Part shown: piece by piece, positions 1 to 8,004 of the stretch
How positions within the stretch are numbered: the first letter of the stretch is position 1
How the letters are laid out: every line of letters starts with the position of its first letter
From: an uncultured Alloprevotella sp.
GTDB lineage: Bacteria > Bacteroidota > Bacteroidia > Bacteroidales > Bacteroidaceae
Assembly: GCA_944322095.1 (NCBI GenBank)
Contig: CALUNU010000016.1
Span: 1 to 47,097, forward strand
Reading direction: 5' to 3'
DNA: 47,097 nucleotides
The notes under the pieces: generated by a model
What the model saw: only the letters and a program-made list of their open reading frames with translations
Databases searched by the model: none
What the model was told of the DNA's origin: nothing
Position numbers and translations under genes: made by a program

Positions 1-134
1 TCTTTTTTTGTGCTTTAGGCGCGGAAAAGGGTGGAAGGTGCGGATTTGCTGGTGGATGATGCGAGGTGTGCGGCGGAAGGTGAGGATTAGCTGGTGGAGG
101 GTGCGGATTTGCAGCTGGAATGTGCGGGGCGTTT

Positions 135-218
135 GGCGATCGGTGCGGGGTGTGAGGCGGTCGGTGCGGGGTGTGAGGCGATCGGTGCGGGGTGTGAGGC
201 GGTCGGTGCGGGGCGCGC
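135..218. repeat. 21-bp tandem repeat, four units
   Basis: Four consecutive 21-bp units read GGCG(A/G)TCGGTGCGGGGTGTGA, alternating GGCGAT and GGCGGT; the last unit ends in GGGCGCGCA. A degenerate continuation follows to about 230, and looser G-rich copies lie upstream at 30-130. The array sits about 50 bp past the end of the efflux operon. It is open in one minus-strand frame as a Pro-Ala-Ser-His repeat, but with no sign of translation. Function unknown. Confidence 0.8.
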
Positions 219-270
219 AGCGGTCGGAGCCTGCAAGCGGTGGTGAGGCTTGTCTTTTGTGATTTTTGCT

Positions 271-1386
271 TTACTGTTTCTTTTTGTAGCTGGCAACGGC
301 CCAGATGTTGAGGGCTACGGCGAAGGCGCAGAGGCTGAGGAATTGGGGCAGCATGTCGGTGAATTGGCTGCCTTTCAGGTATATGAGGCGCATTACTTCG
401 GTGAAATATTGCAGGGGGTTGATGGCTGTCAGTTTTTGTACCCAATCGGGCATGCTTTCTACGGGAGTGAACATGCCGCCCGTCATGAGGAAGAGCATGA
501 TGAAGAGGAATACGAGGAACATGGCCTGCTGTATGGTTTCGGAGTGGTTGGAAATGACCAGCCCCAGGCCTGTGATGGCCAGCACGTAGGCGGCCACGAA
601 GGGGACGAACGTGAGCAAGCTGCCGGCGGGTGTGAGGCCGTGGATGACGAAGGCCAGCAAGATGCCGATGCTAGCCATTAAGAAGCCGATGCACCAGTTG
701 GGTATGAGTTTGGCCAGGATGAAATAGCTTTTCGACACGGGCGTCACGTTAATTTGCTCGATGGTTCCCTTTTCCTTTTCGCCTACGATGTTGAGCGCCG
801 TTAGGGCGCAGCCCAGCTGCGTGAGCAGCACGACGATGAGCGCGGGCACCATGAAGGTACGGAAGTCGAGCGAAGGGTTAAAGCGGTAGTTGGTCGTTAC
901 GTTGACGGCGGAGACGTTGGCAGCGCCTTGCGCCGTGAGTCCCGCTTCACGGCGCAGCTCGTCGGAGAAGTCGCTGATGATGGACGAGAGGTATTGCGCG
1001 CCCAAGCTGCCGCGCGTGCCGTTCACCGAGTTGGCCGCCACCATGACGCGCGCCTCTTCGCCGCGCCCCAAGCTGCGTTCGAAGCCACGGGGAATTTCCA
1101 GAATGATTTCCGAGCGTCCGTCCTCCACGCTTTCGATGGCCTCGCTGTGGCCGGCGGCAGCGTCGGTGAGCACGAAACTCTCGGATGCCGCAGCCTTTTG
1201 AACGAGGCGTTCCGACGCCGGGCTGCGGTCGAGGTCGACGACGCAGAGCTTCACGTAGCGCACCTCCTGACTGGTGACGAACGGGAAGATGATAATCGTC
1301 ATGACGGGCATGGCGATGAGCAGCCGCGAGAGCAGTTTGTTGCGCAGTATTTGCTTAAACTCTTTTTCCAGCAGATATTTCAGCAT
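271..1386 (-). CDS. ABC-2 type transport permease (YbhR-like)
   Basis: Membrane subunit of an ABC-2 exporter, 371 aa. The N-terminus carries one transmembrane helix (about 20-40), then a large extracytoplasmic domain (about 45-180) and a C-terminal set of five or six helices (about 185-365), the layout of the YbhR/YhhJ permeases. The motif EKEKGTIEQINVTP just after the second helix is the coupling region typical of the family. It is the last gene of the minus-strand efflux operon, 33 bp after the paralogous permease; the two probably form a heterodimer driven by the two upstream ATPases. Substrate unknown; relatives export drugs or amphipathic compounds. Confidence 0.88.
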   Translation of the reverse strand: MLKYLLEKEFKQILRNKLLSRLLIAMPVMTIIIFPFVTSQEVRYVKLCVVDLDRSPASERLVQKAAASESFVLTDAAAGHSEAIESVEDGRSEIILEIPRGFERSLGRGEEARVMVAANSVNGTRGSLGAQYLSSIISDFSDELRREAGLTAQGAANVSAVNVTTNYRFNPSLDFRTFMVPALIVVLLTQLGCALTALNIVGEKEKGTIEQINVTPVSKSYFILAKLIPNWCIGFLMASIGILLAFVIHGLTPAGSLLTFVPFVAAYVLAITGLGLVISNHSETIQQAMFLVFLFIMLFLMTGGMFTPVESMPDWVQKLTAINPLQYFTEVMRLIYLKGSQFTDMLPQFLSLCAFAVALNIWAVASYKKKQ

Positions 1387-1419
1387 AATCAGTCGTTTTT
1401 ACAAGTTCGTGCAGCGTGG

Positions 1420-2526
1420 TCATTCCAGTCTGACCTTAAACTTTTTGATGGCCACGGCCAGCAGTACGGCCGCCATGAGGGCGATGATGCCCAGTTCTTT
1501 GGCAAAATGTTCCACCCCCGTGCCCTCAATCATGATTTTGCGGGCGATGTCGATAAACCACCGGGCGGGGATGATGTAGGATATCCATTGCAGCGCGTCG
1601 GGTATGCTTTCGACGGGGAAGAGCAGGCCCGAGAAGAACAGGATGGGCATCATCATGCCCAGACCCGAGACGAGCATGGCGTTCATCTGCGAGTTGACGA
1701 CCGACGAGATGAGCAGGCCGAGCGCCAGCGCCACCACGATGAAGAGCGCCGAGGCTGCAAAGAGCCACCCGAGGCTGCCGCGCACGGGCACGTCCATGAC
1801 AAACACGGCGATGGCCAGCACCGTCAGCAGGTTCACGACCGAGAGGAGGAAGTAGGGTGTAATTTTCGCCAGGATGATGCAGAGCGGTTTCATGGGCGAG
1901 GCCAGCAGCAGCTCCATGCTCCCCGTCTCCTTTTCGCGCACGATGGCTATCGACGTCATCATGGTGCAGATGAGCATGAGCACGAGGCCCAGCACGCCCG
2001 GCACGAAGTTGTAGGCGCTCTTGCCCTGCGGGTTATAGAGCATGTGCGTGTCCACGCCGATGCGCAGGGGCACGCCCGCCGTCTGCATGCGTTCCGCCTG
2101 CCAGCTGGCCAGCACGCCGCGCGCATATCCCGTCAGTATGGCAGCCCGGTTGGGGTCGGTGCCGTCGGCCACGAGCTGCACCGACGCGCCGCTGCCGTCT
2201 TTCAGACCCTCGGCAAAGCCGTCGGCGAAAACCACCACCATGCTGATGTTGCCGCTCCTGAACACCGCGTCGATGTCGGCGCTCTGCGTCAGTTCGCGGG
2301 CTATGTCGAAATAGCGGCTTGCGGCAAAGCGTTCCTTGATGGCCTGCGTTTCGTCGTCGCGCGACGGGTCGAACACGGCAATCTCGGCGTTGTTCACCTC
2401 CGTGATGATGGCATATCCCAGCACGAGCACCTGTATAATCGGTATGGCCAGCAGGATGAAGAGCGTGCGCCCGTCGCGCAGCACCTGGGTGAACTCTTTG
2501 ACGACGAATGAAGCGAATTGTTTCAT
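1420..2526 (-). CDS. ABC-2 type transport permease (YbhS-like)
   Basis: Second ABC-2 permease of the exporter, 368 aa, paralogous to the next gene. One N-terminal helix (FILLAIPIIQVLVLGYAI) is followed by an extracytoplasmic domain to about residue 170 and then five or six helices. The cytoplasmic motif REKETGSMELLLASP matches the EKE-G-T/S-E signature of the family. The gene starts 27 bp after the second ATPase gene and clearly shares its transcript. Expected role: half of the membrane pore, partnered with the 371-aa permease. Confidence 0.88.
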   Translation of the reverse strand: MKQFASFVVKEFTQVLRDGRTLFILLAIPIIQVLVLGYAIITEVNNAEIAVFDPSRDDETQAIKERFAASRYFDIARELTQSADIDAVFRSGNISMVVVFADGFAEGLKDGSGASVQLVADGTDPNRAAILTGYARGVLASWQAERMQTAGVPLRIGVDTHMLYNPQGKSAYNFVPGVLGLVLMLICTMMTSIAIVREKETGSMELLLASPMKPLCIILAKITPYFLLSVVNLLTVLAIAVFVMDVPVRGSLGWLFAASALFIVVALALGLLISSVVNSQMNAMLVSGLGMMMPILFFSGLLFPVESIPDALQWISYIIPARWFIDIARKIMIEGTGVEHFAKELGIIALMAAVLLAVAIKKFKVRLE

Positions 2527-2553
2527 TTTCTTGCGTTCCTTCTTTTCACAGTT

Positions 2554-3297
2554 TCAGTCGGACGAGCGCGAGGCCTTGCGCGCCAGCAGGCGGAACACGT
2601 CGTCCATCGTTTCGGCGCCCAGCCGCGCGCGCAGGGCCCGCGGCGCGTCGAGCGCCTCGATGCGTCCGTCCACCATCACCGACACGCGGTCGCAATACTC
2701 CGCCTCGTCCATGTAGTGCGTCGTGACGAACACGGTGATGCCGCGTTCGGCCGCGTCGTAGATGAGCTCCCAGAAGCGGCGGCGCGTGGCCGGGTCGACG
2801 CCGCCCGTCGGCTCGTCGAGAAACACCACCTTCGGTTCGTGAAAGATGGCCACCGAAAACGCCAGCTTCTGCTTCCATCCCAGCGGCAGTTCGCCCACGC
2901 GCGTGCGCCGCTCGGCGGCAAAGCCCAGGCGGGCGAGCATTTCGTCGCTTTTGCGGGCTATCTCGGCGTCCTTCATGCCGTAGATGCCGCCGAAGAGGCG
3001 CAGGTTTTCTCCCACGGTCAGGTCTTCGTAGAGCGAGAAGCGCTGACTCATGTAGCCGATGCTGCGCTTCACCCGTTCGGACGCGCGCCCCACGTCGTGC
3101 CCCGCCACGGCCGCCCGTCCCTCCGAGGGTCGGCTCAGGCCGCAGAGCATGCGCATGGCCGTGGTCTTGCCCGCCCCGTTGGCGCCCAGGAACCCGAAGA
3201 TTTCGCCCCCGCTCACGTCGAACGAGATGTGGTCGACGGCCGTAAACGCGCCGAAGCGTTTTGTCAATCCCTCGGCAATGATTGCCTTACTTTCCAT
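2554..3297 (-). CDS. ABC transporter ATP-binding protein with degenerate signature
   Basis: Nucleotide-binding subunit of the exporter, 247 aa from MESKAIIAEG; upstream in-frame codons belong to the overlapping preceding gene, so this start is preferred, giving an 11-bp overlap. Walker A is GANGAGKTT, Walker B VVFLDEPTGGVDP and the switch histidine is present in TTHYMDEAE. The ABC signature, normally LSGGQ, is altered to LPLGWKQ. The preceding ATPase has the opposite defect (good signature, missing switch histidine), so a heterodimer would hold one canonical and one degenerate ATP site. In E. coli YbhF the two ATPase halves are one polypeptide; here they are separate. Confidence 0.88.
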   Translation of the reverse strand: MESKAIIAEGLTKRFGAFTAVDHISFDVSGGEIFGFLGANGAGKTTAMRMLCGLSRPSEGRAAVAGHDVGRASERVKRSIGYMSQRFSLYEDLTVGENLRLFGGIYGMKDAEIARKSDEMLARLGFAAERRTRVGELPLGWKQKLAFSVAIFHEPKVVFLDEPTGGVDPATRRRFWELIYDAAERGITVFVTTHYMDEAEYCDRVSVMVDGRIEALDAPRALRARLGAETMDDVFRLLARKASRSSD

Positions 3298-4207
3298 CTT
3301 CCGTCTTTTTTGCCAGCCACATGAAGCAGTCCTCCACGGTGGGCTGTGTTTCCTCGATGCTGATGTGCGTATGGCCGCGCGCTTCCAGGTGACGGCGCAG
3401 CTCCCCGGGCGCGGTGCCCTCGGCCGGCGTGACGTGGTAGGCGTCGCCAAACGAAAAGGCCGACGCCGTCCCGCCGAAGGAGCGCAGGTCGGCCGCCAGG
3501 CGCCGCATGCCGTCGGCCCTCACGGCCCAGATGTGGCCGGGATAGCGGGCGGCAATGCCCTGCGGCGTGTCGACGTCCATAAAGCGGCCGCCCAGCATCA
3601 GCGCGATGCGGTCGCAGCGTGCGGCTTCGTCCATATAGGGCGTTGTGGCCACGACGCTGATGCCCTCCTGCCTCAGGCGCGCCAGCATGTCCCACAGTTC
3701 GTGGCGCGACACGGGGTCGATGCCCGTCGTCGGTTCGTCCAGCAGCAGCACGCGCGGCTTGTGGATGAGGGCGCAGCACAGGGCCAGCTTCTGCTTCATG
3801 CCGCCCGAGAGGCGCCCCGCCCGTCGCTTTTTGAAAGGCTCGATGTGGCGGTAGATGTCGGCCACGAGGTGATAGTTTTCCTCCACCGTCGTGCCAAACA
3901 CCGAGGCAAAAAACCGCAGGTTCTCCTCGACCGTCAGGTCCTGGTAGAGGGCAAAGCGCCCCGGCATGTAGCCGATGATGTCGCGAATGGCCTTGTAGTC
4001 GTTCACGACGTCCAGCTCCGCCATGCGCGCCGTGCCCGCGTCGGGCTTGAGCAGGGTGGCCAGGATGCGCATCAGCGTTGTCTTGCCCGCCCCGTCGGGG
4101 CCGATGATGCCATAGAGCTCGCCCTGTTCCACCGCGAAGTTCAGGTCGTCGAGCGCCACGGTGCGCTTGTAGCGTTTCGTGAGGTGTTCAGCCTGGATGA
4201 TGGCCAT
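3287..4207 (-). CDS. ABC transporter ATP-binding protein lacking the switch histidine
   Basis: First ATPase gene of the exporter, 306 aa. Walker A is GPDGAGKTT, the signature LSGGMKQ is good, Walker B is VLLLDEPTTGIDP. The H-loop histidine expected in TTHYMDEA is a proline (ATTPYMDEAA). The C-terminal 70 residues extend beyond the core and include EETQPTVEDCFMWLAKK, like the C-terminal tails of drug-exporting ABC ATPases. It lies 21 bp after the adaptor gene and overlaps the second ATPase gene, which suggests translational coupling and heterodimer assembly. Confidence 0.88.
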   Translation of the reverse strand: MAIIQAEHLTKRYKRTVALDDLNFAVEQGELYGIIGPDGAGKTTLMRILATLLKPDAGTARMAELDVVNDYKAIRDIIGYMPGRFALYQDLTVEENLRFFASVFGTTVEENYHLVADIYRHIEPFKKRRAGRLSGGMKQKLALCCALIHKPRVLLLDEPTTGIDPVSRHELWDMLARLRQEGISVVATTPYMDEAARCDRIALMLGGRFMDVDTPQGIAARYPGHIWAVRADGMRRLAADLRSFGGTASAFSFGDAYHVTPAEGTAPGELRRHLEARGHTHISIEETQPTVEDCFMWLAKKTEDGK

Positions 4208-4228
4208 GGTTCAGCGTTTTTTCGGGGT

Positions 4229-5149
4229 TTACAGCAGGACGTCGCCATACATGCCTATCTTGATGAAGCCGTCGTTTTTCACGGCCACCTTGACCGCATA
4301 CACCAGGTTGGCCCGTTCGTCGCGCGTCTGGATGGTCTTGGGCGTAAACTCAGCCTTGTCCGAAATCCAGGCCACGGTGCCCTCGTAGCGGCGGGTGCCC
4401 TCCTCGCCCATGTCGGCCAGCACGGTGACGCGGCTGCCCACCTTCAGACCCGTCACCTGCGGCGCCGTCATGTAGGCGCGCAGGTACAGGCGGTCGAGGG
4501 TCCCCATCTTAAACAGCGCGCGTCCCTGCTGCGCCATCTCGCCCCGTTCGGCATATTTGGCCAGCACCGTGCCGGCCGTCGGCGCCGTCACGACGCAGCG
4601 CGCCAGCATGTCGTCGGTCTGCGCCAGCTGCGCCTCGATGGCCTCTATTTCGCCGCTCACGCTGCGGTTGCCCTTTTCGAGCGTCTCGTTCTGTGCCGCC
4701 AGTTGCTTTTCGAGCACGGCAATGCGCGCGTCGATGTCGTCCAGTTGCTTGGTGTTGGCCGCTCCGCGGGCCACGAGCCCTTCGTAGCGCCGCCGTTCGC
4801 GCCGCTCGGTGGCTATCTGCTGGCGCAGCGAGGCCAGCTGCCGGCGCACGTCGTAGCGCCGGCTGTCGGCAGCCCGCAGGCGGGCCATCAGTTCGCGCTT
4901 TTTCAGGTGGAGCTGCATGGTGTCGACGAGGCCCACGGCCTGCCCGGCCGCCAGCGTGCGGCCCTCCTCGACGTCGAGCTTGACGAGCTCGCCCGCCACG
5001 CGGGCCGCAACGGTTGTCTCCGTGGTTTCGAAAACGCCGGTGGCGTCGGGCCCGTCGTCGTTGCGGCCGCAGGCCGTGAGCAGCAGTGAGGCGCAGAGCG
5101 CCGCCGAAAGTATCTTGTACATGGTATGCGTGTGATGATGGTTTGACAT
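4229..5149 (-). CDS. HlyD/YbhG-family periplasmic adaptor lipoprotein
   Basis: Membrane-fusion subunit linking the ABC pump to the TolC-like channel, 306 aa. The N-terminus has a lipoprotein signal (SLLLTAC, Cys about residue 27), so it is probably anchored in the inner membrane. A biotinyl-lipoyl-like half-motif (TTVAARVAGELVKLDVEEG) opens the fold, a long alpha-helical hairpin rich in Arg, Glu and Leu spans about 75-170, and the second lipoyl half is APTAGTVLAKYAERGE. A beta-barrel domain closes the protein. It starts 19 bp after the channel gene. An in-frame ATG at 5122 would give a shorter signal peptide and is an alternative start. Confidence 0.88.
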   Translation of the reverse strand: MSNHHHTHTMYKILSAALCASLLLTACGRNDDGPDATGVFETTETTVAARVAGELVKLDVEEGRTLAAGQAVGLVDTMQLHLKKRELMARLRAADSRRYDVRRQLASLRQQIATERRERRRYEGLVARGAANTKQLDDIDARIAVLEKQLAAQNETLEKGNRSVSGEIEAIEAQLAQTDDMLARCVVTAPTAGTVLAKYAERGEMAQQGRALFKMGTLDRLYLRAYMTAPQVTGLKVGSRVTVLADMGEEGTRRYEGTVAWISDKAEFTPKTIQTRDERANLVYAVKVAVKNDGFIKIGMYGDVLL

Positions 5150-5168
5150 GTTGATGTTTGCGTCCGTC

Positions 5169-6446
5169 TCAGCGGTTGGTCAGGTATTTCAGGTCGTAGA
5201 TGGCCGCCAGCAGCTCTATTTCGTGCACAAGGCGGTCCTGCCGCGCCGCCTGCTCGGCGTTGATGTCGCGGGCCAGGTCGGTGCCCCTCAGCGTGCCGCC
5301 CGCGAGCTTGGCTGCCGAGGCCTCCTTGACGGCTGTGCGCAGGGCCACAATCTCGTCGTCGTAGCGCAGCTGCTCCTCGTAGCGGTCGATTGTGGAGCTG
5401 CGCAGGGCGGCGTCCACGTCGGTGTCGAAGAGGAAGGTGCGGCGGCGTGCTTCGATGTCGTCCAGGTCGAGGCGCAGCTTGGCGCGGTCGGCCCGCCGGG
5501 TGTAGAGGCGGCTCAGGTTCCACGACAGGCGCAGGCCCGCCGTGAAGTAGGCCCGGAAGTCGTCCTCAAACATGTCGAGGCCCGGCCGCCCCACGCCGCC
5601 TGTCACAAACAGGCCCAGCTGCGGCATCAGGCCGGCACGTATGCGCTCGTTGCGGGCCTCGACGTTGCGTGCGCGGGCGTCGAGCAGCGCCAGTTCGGGC
5701 CGGCTGTTGCCCGCCGCGGGGCGCACGGCCGCGGGGCGCACCAGCGTGGTGGTGTCGGTCACGGCCTGCCCCGTCAGGCGGCCCAGCATGGTGGCATAGG
5801 CCCGCCGCGTCTGCCTGAGGGCGGCCTCGTCCTGCCGGGCTTTCAGCAGGTCGACGCGCAGGGCGTCCAGGTCCGAGCGGTTGGCCACGCCCCCGGCCAT
5901 GAGGTTTTCCACCTCGCGGCAGTGGCGCGTCAGCTCCTGTTGCAGCAGGCGGTTCTGGCTGAGCCGTCCGTCGGTGAGCAGCAAGCCGAAAAACAGCTGG
6001 TTCACCCGTCCGTTCAGGGCGTAGAGCTCCACGTCGAGGCTGCGGCTTTCGGCCTCGGCGCGCGTGCGCTCCACGGCCTGCTCCGAGCGTATGTTGCCCC
6101 CGTCCCAGAGCGTCTGGTTCACGTCGACGGCCAGCCTGTACTGGTCGCGCTTCATCTCGGGCAGGGCCACGCCTGCCAGGCCCAGGCGCCGCGTGTCGAT
6201 GGGGATGTCGGTCGCGTCGCTCTGCCACGAGGCCTGCGCCGTCAGCGCCACTTGCGGCAGGTAGCCCTTGGCGGCGTTTTCCAGGTTGTACTGGCGCGTC
6301 TTTTCGATGAGCCCGTAGCGTGCAATGAGCGGATAGTTGGCCCGCGCCATCGCGTAGCAGCTGTCGATGGTGAGCTGCGCCCGGGCCGTCAGCGCGGCCG
6401 CCGGCAGCAGCAGGGCCATGAGGGTTTTGCGTATCGTCTTGTTCAT
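5169..6446 (-). CDS. TolC-family outer membrane efflux protein
   Basis: Outer-membrane channel of the exporter, 425 aa from MNKTIRKTLM, followed by a signal peptide ending near ALTARA. The body shows the repeated amphipathic helical pattern of outer membrane efflux proteins: a first OEP repeat beginning LTIDSCYAMARANYP and a second beginning with RPELALLDARARNVEARNER. The open frame extends upstream, but those codons are Arg/Pro-rich and run through the operator, so the ATG at 6446 with its signal peptide is preferred. First structural gene of the operon, 68 bp after the tetR stop, with an operator-like inverted repeat in that gap. Confidence 0.88.
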   Translation of the reverse strand: MNKTIRKTLMALLLPAAALTARAQLTIDSCYAMARANYPLIARYGLIEKTRQYNLENAAKGYLPQVALTAQASWQSDATDIPIDTRRLGLAGVALPEMKRDQYRLAVDVNQTLWDGGNIRSEQAVERTRAEAESRSLDVELYALNGRVNQLFFGLLLTDGRLSQNRLLQQELTRHCREVENLMAGGVANRSDLDALRVDLLKARQDEAALRQTRRAYATMLGRLTGQAVTDTTTLVRPAAVRPAAGNSRPELALLDARARNVEARNERIRAGLMPQLGLFVTGGVGRPGLDMFEDDFRAYFTAGLRLSWNLSRLYTRRADRAKLRLDLDDIEARRRTFLFDTDVDAALRSSTIDRYEEQLRYDDEIVALRTAVKEASAAKLAGGTLRGTDLARDINAEQAARQDRLVHEIELLAAIYDLKYLTNR

Positions 6447-6481
6447 CGTCGGTGGGGTTGTGTAGGCATCGTTGTTTCTGT

Positions 6482-6496
6482 TCGACAATTTTGTCG
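6482..6496. promoter_or_regulatory. Operator-like inverted repeat before the tolC-type gene
   Basis: The sequence TCGACAATTTTGTCG contains the perfect inverted repeat CGACAA-TT-TTGTCG. It is the same as the repeat in front of tetR and lies between tetR and the efflux genes. Binding by the neighbouring TetR protein is inferred from position and symmetry. Confidence 0.7.
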
Positions 6497-6514
6497 GTCG
6501 CGGGGTAAAAAAAG

Positions 6515-7135
6515 TCAGGGCCGCAGGGCGTCCATGATGAGCTGCATGTTGTGTTCGCGATAGCCCTCTTGCAGACGGCCGATGGCTGCGGCGTCGAAGC
6601 GCCCCGTGCCGCGGCATATCGCAACGGCGGCCAGCACCGAGGCGTCGAGGCTCACCACGAGCAGCATGAAGTCGGCAAACGACATGCGGCGCACGCGGCC
6701 GGCCTCCACCTCGGCCTCAAACTTCTGCCGCACGCGTTCGAGCAGCACGTTGCCCGCCGTGTGCAGCGTTTTGAGCAGCAGCGAGCGGTTCTTGGGCTTG
6801 GCCAGCATCTCCGTGAGGATGAAGAGCGGGAAGTGCGGATTTTGCAGCAGAAAGTAGCGGTCGCGCGCCTCGCGCAGGCCGCGCAGCGTCTGCTCGAACG
6901 TGAGGTCGCGCCCGAAGAGGGCGTCGTAGGCCGGCAGCATGCCTTCGATTTTGCGGGCGAAGATGGTTTGAAACAGATTCTGCTTCGATCGGTAGTAATA
7001 GTGGAGCATCGAGTGGGCCACGCCCGCACGGCGGGCTATCGAGAGCATTTTGGCCCCGTCGTAGCCCCGTTCCATAAATTCGTCTTCGGCGGCTTTCAGG
7101 ATGACCTCCTCGGTGGTGGGTTCGTTGGTGCCCAT
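6515..7135 (-). CDS. TetR-family transcriptional regulator of the efflux operon
   Basis: DNA-binding repressor, 206 aa from MGTNEPTTEE. The N-terminal helix-turn-helix covers about residues 8-55 (TTEEVILKAAEDEFMERGYD, then MLSIARRAGVAHSMLHYYYR), the canonical TetR layout; the C-terminal ligand-binding part is not assignable to a known inducer. The upstream in-frame ATG at 7177 lies inside the promoter, so the ATG at 7135 is chosen. The gene is transcribed ahead of the efflux genes and is flanked by two identical inverted repeats, which implies autoregulation together with control of the pump, as for E. coli CecR (YbiH) and ybhGFSR. Confidence 0.88.
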   Translation of the reverse strand: MGTNEPTTEEVILKAAEDEFMERGYDGAKMLSIARRAGVAHSMLHYYYRSKQNLFQTIFARKIEGMLPAYDALFGRDLTFEQTLRGLREARDRYFLLQNPHFPLFILTEMLAKPKNRSLLLKTLHTAGNVLLERVRQKFEAEVEAGRVRRMSFADFMLLVVSLDASVLAAVAICRGTGRFDAAAIGRLQEGYREHNMQLIMDALRP

Positions 7136-7156
7136 ACGTGTGTTTGACAGTTTGGT

Positions 7157-7172
7157 TCGACAATTTTGTCGA
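7157..7172. promoter_or_regulatory. Operator-like inverted repeat before tetR
   Basis: TCGACAATTTTGTCGA is a perfect 7-bp inverted repeat (TCGACAA / TTGTCGA) with a 2-bp spacer. It starts 2 bp past the -7 element of the tetR promoter, so a bound repressor would cover the transcription start. The core recurs at 6483-6496. Confidence 0.78.
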
Positions 7173-7174
7173 GG

Positions 7175-7182
7175 CAAATATA
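7175..7182 (-). promoter_or_regulatory. Bacteroidetes-type -7 element for tetR-efflux operon
   Basis: On the minus strand this reads TATATTTG, a full match to TAnnTTTG. A TTG at 7204-7206 is 21 bp upstream and is a reasonable -33 element. The operator lies at the expected start site. Confidence 0.7.
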
Positions 7183-7575
7183 TGAAAATTCCTCCGCGGC
7201 CTGCAATTTTTTAACACCTTTTATCCCTCCGCCCCTCGCACCGCCCGGCCGTTCCACCCCAATCCACGGTGGACGGGAGCGGCGTTTCCACCCCCGATTT
7301 TCCAAAAAATAATGACAACTCCGCCACGCTGAAAGAGCTCGCCGGGGCCTCGCTTTTGCCCATGTCGGCGCAAAATGTGCAGCGTGCCTTTCTGTTTTTT
7401 TAGCGTTTCGCCCCGTGCCGCGGCGTTTGGGGCGCTGCGTCGTGCCACGGCTGTCCGCTTTTGCTGCACCGCCGCGCGCGGATGGAGCCTGCCGTGGCTG
7501 CGGCGAAGGGCCCCGAAGTGTGAAAGAAAGAAGAAATGTTGATAAAAATGTACCCAAACGACCGCTAAAAACTGC

Positions 7576-7644
7576 CCATGGATCGGTCGCAACATCCCAT
7601 GGATCGACGATTCCATCCCATGGATCGGCCATTCCATCCCATGG
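7576..7644. repeat. CCATGG array, 21-bp period
   Basis: CCATGG occurs at 7576, 7597, 7618 and 7639, exactly 21 bp apart. The units resemble CCATGGATCGNNNATTCCATC. The same kind of array occurs at 34657-34724, also in a long gene-free stretch. Function unknown. Confidence 0.8.
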
Positions 7645-7983
7645 AGCGTGCGAGAGCTCCTAAGCATGAGGTTTCAGGTGCCATGTGTTAACGATTGTTG
7701 CGCGGCCATGCGCCGACGGGTCCCTGCGGGTGGCCGGGGCTGCGCTGCGCGCCCGCGGCACGTCCTGTGGAGGCCTTCGTTGTCCGCTTTCGTGGTTTTT
7801 TCCCCGGCCCGGCGGTGCGTTTTGGCCGCGCGCCGGCGCTGCGGAGCGGATCGCGGCCATCGTGCCACGGGCTGGCGCCGGGGGTGCCGGCGGCCGGGGG
7901 CGCGTGGCGGCGCACCGAGGGCAGCGGAGCCGGGCGGCGGCGTTTTTTCGCCCCGAAGCGGCGGCCGTGGCCGTTTATATTGC

Positions 7984-7991
7984 TACTTTTG
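7984..7991 (+). promoter_or_regulatory. -7 element for BASS-like transporter
   Basis: TACTTTTG matches TAnnTTTG 13 bp before the ATG at 8005, so the leader is very short. No clear -33 TTTG is seen. Confidence 0.6.
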
Positions 7992-8004
7992 CGCCGGCTG
8001 AAAC

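Larger units (their letters stand above)
7183..8004. other. Long GC-rich intergenic region without a convincing gene
   Basis: About 820 bp between the divergent tetR and transporter genes. I see no reading frame with a recognisable product. Contents: the tetR -33 element near its left edge, a 21-bp CCATGG array at 7576-7644, a strongly GC-rich tract from 7690 to 7960, and the transporter promoter at its right edge. Open frames here overlap in several phases and look like products of high GC. Confidence 0.6.

Noticed and set aside
135..218. CRISPR array
   Set aside because: The units are contiguous 21-mers with no unique spacers and no cas genes nearby. The same applies to the CCATGG arrays.
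87..296. Small minus-strand Pro-Ala-Ser-His repeat frame at the left edge
   Set aside because: It is produced by the 21-bp tandem repeat and overlaps the end of the permease gene; there is no promoter or family match.
7221..8001. Several overlapping open frames in the 7.2-8.0 kb gap
   Set aside because: They occur in multiple phases on both strands in a very GC-rich stretch and encode low-complexity Arg/Ala/Gly sequences.
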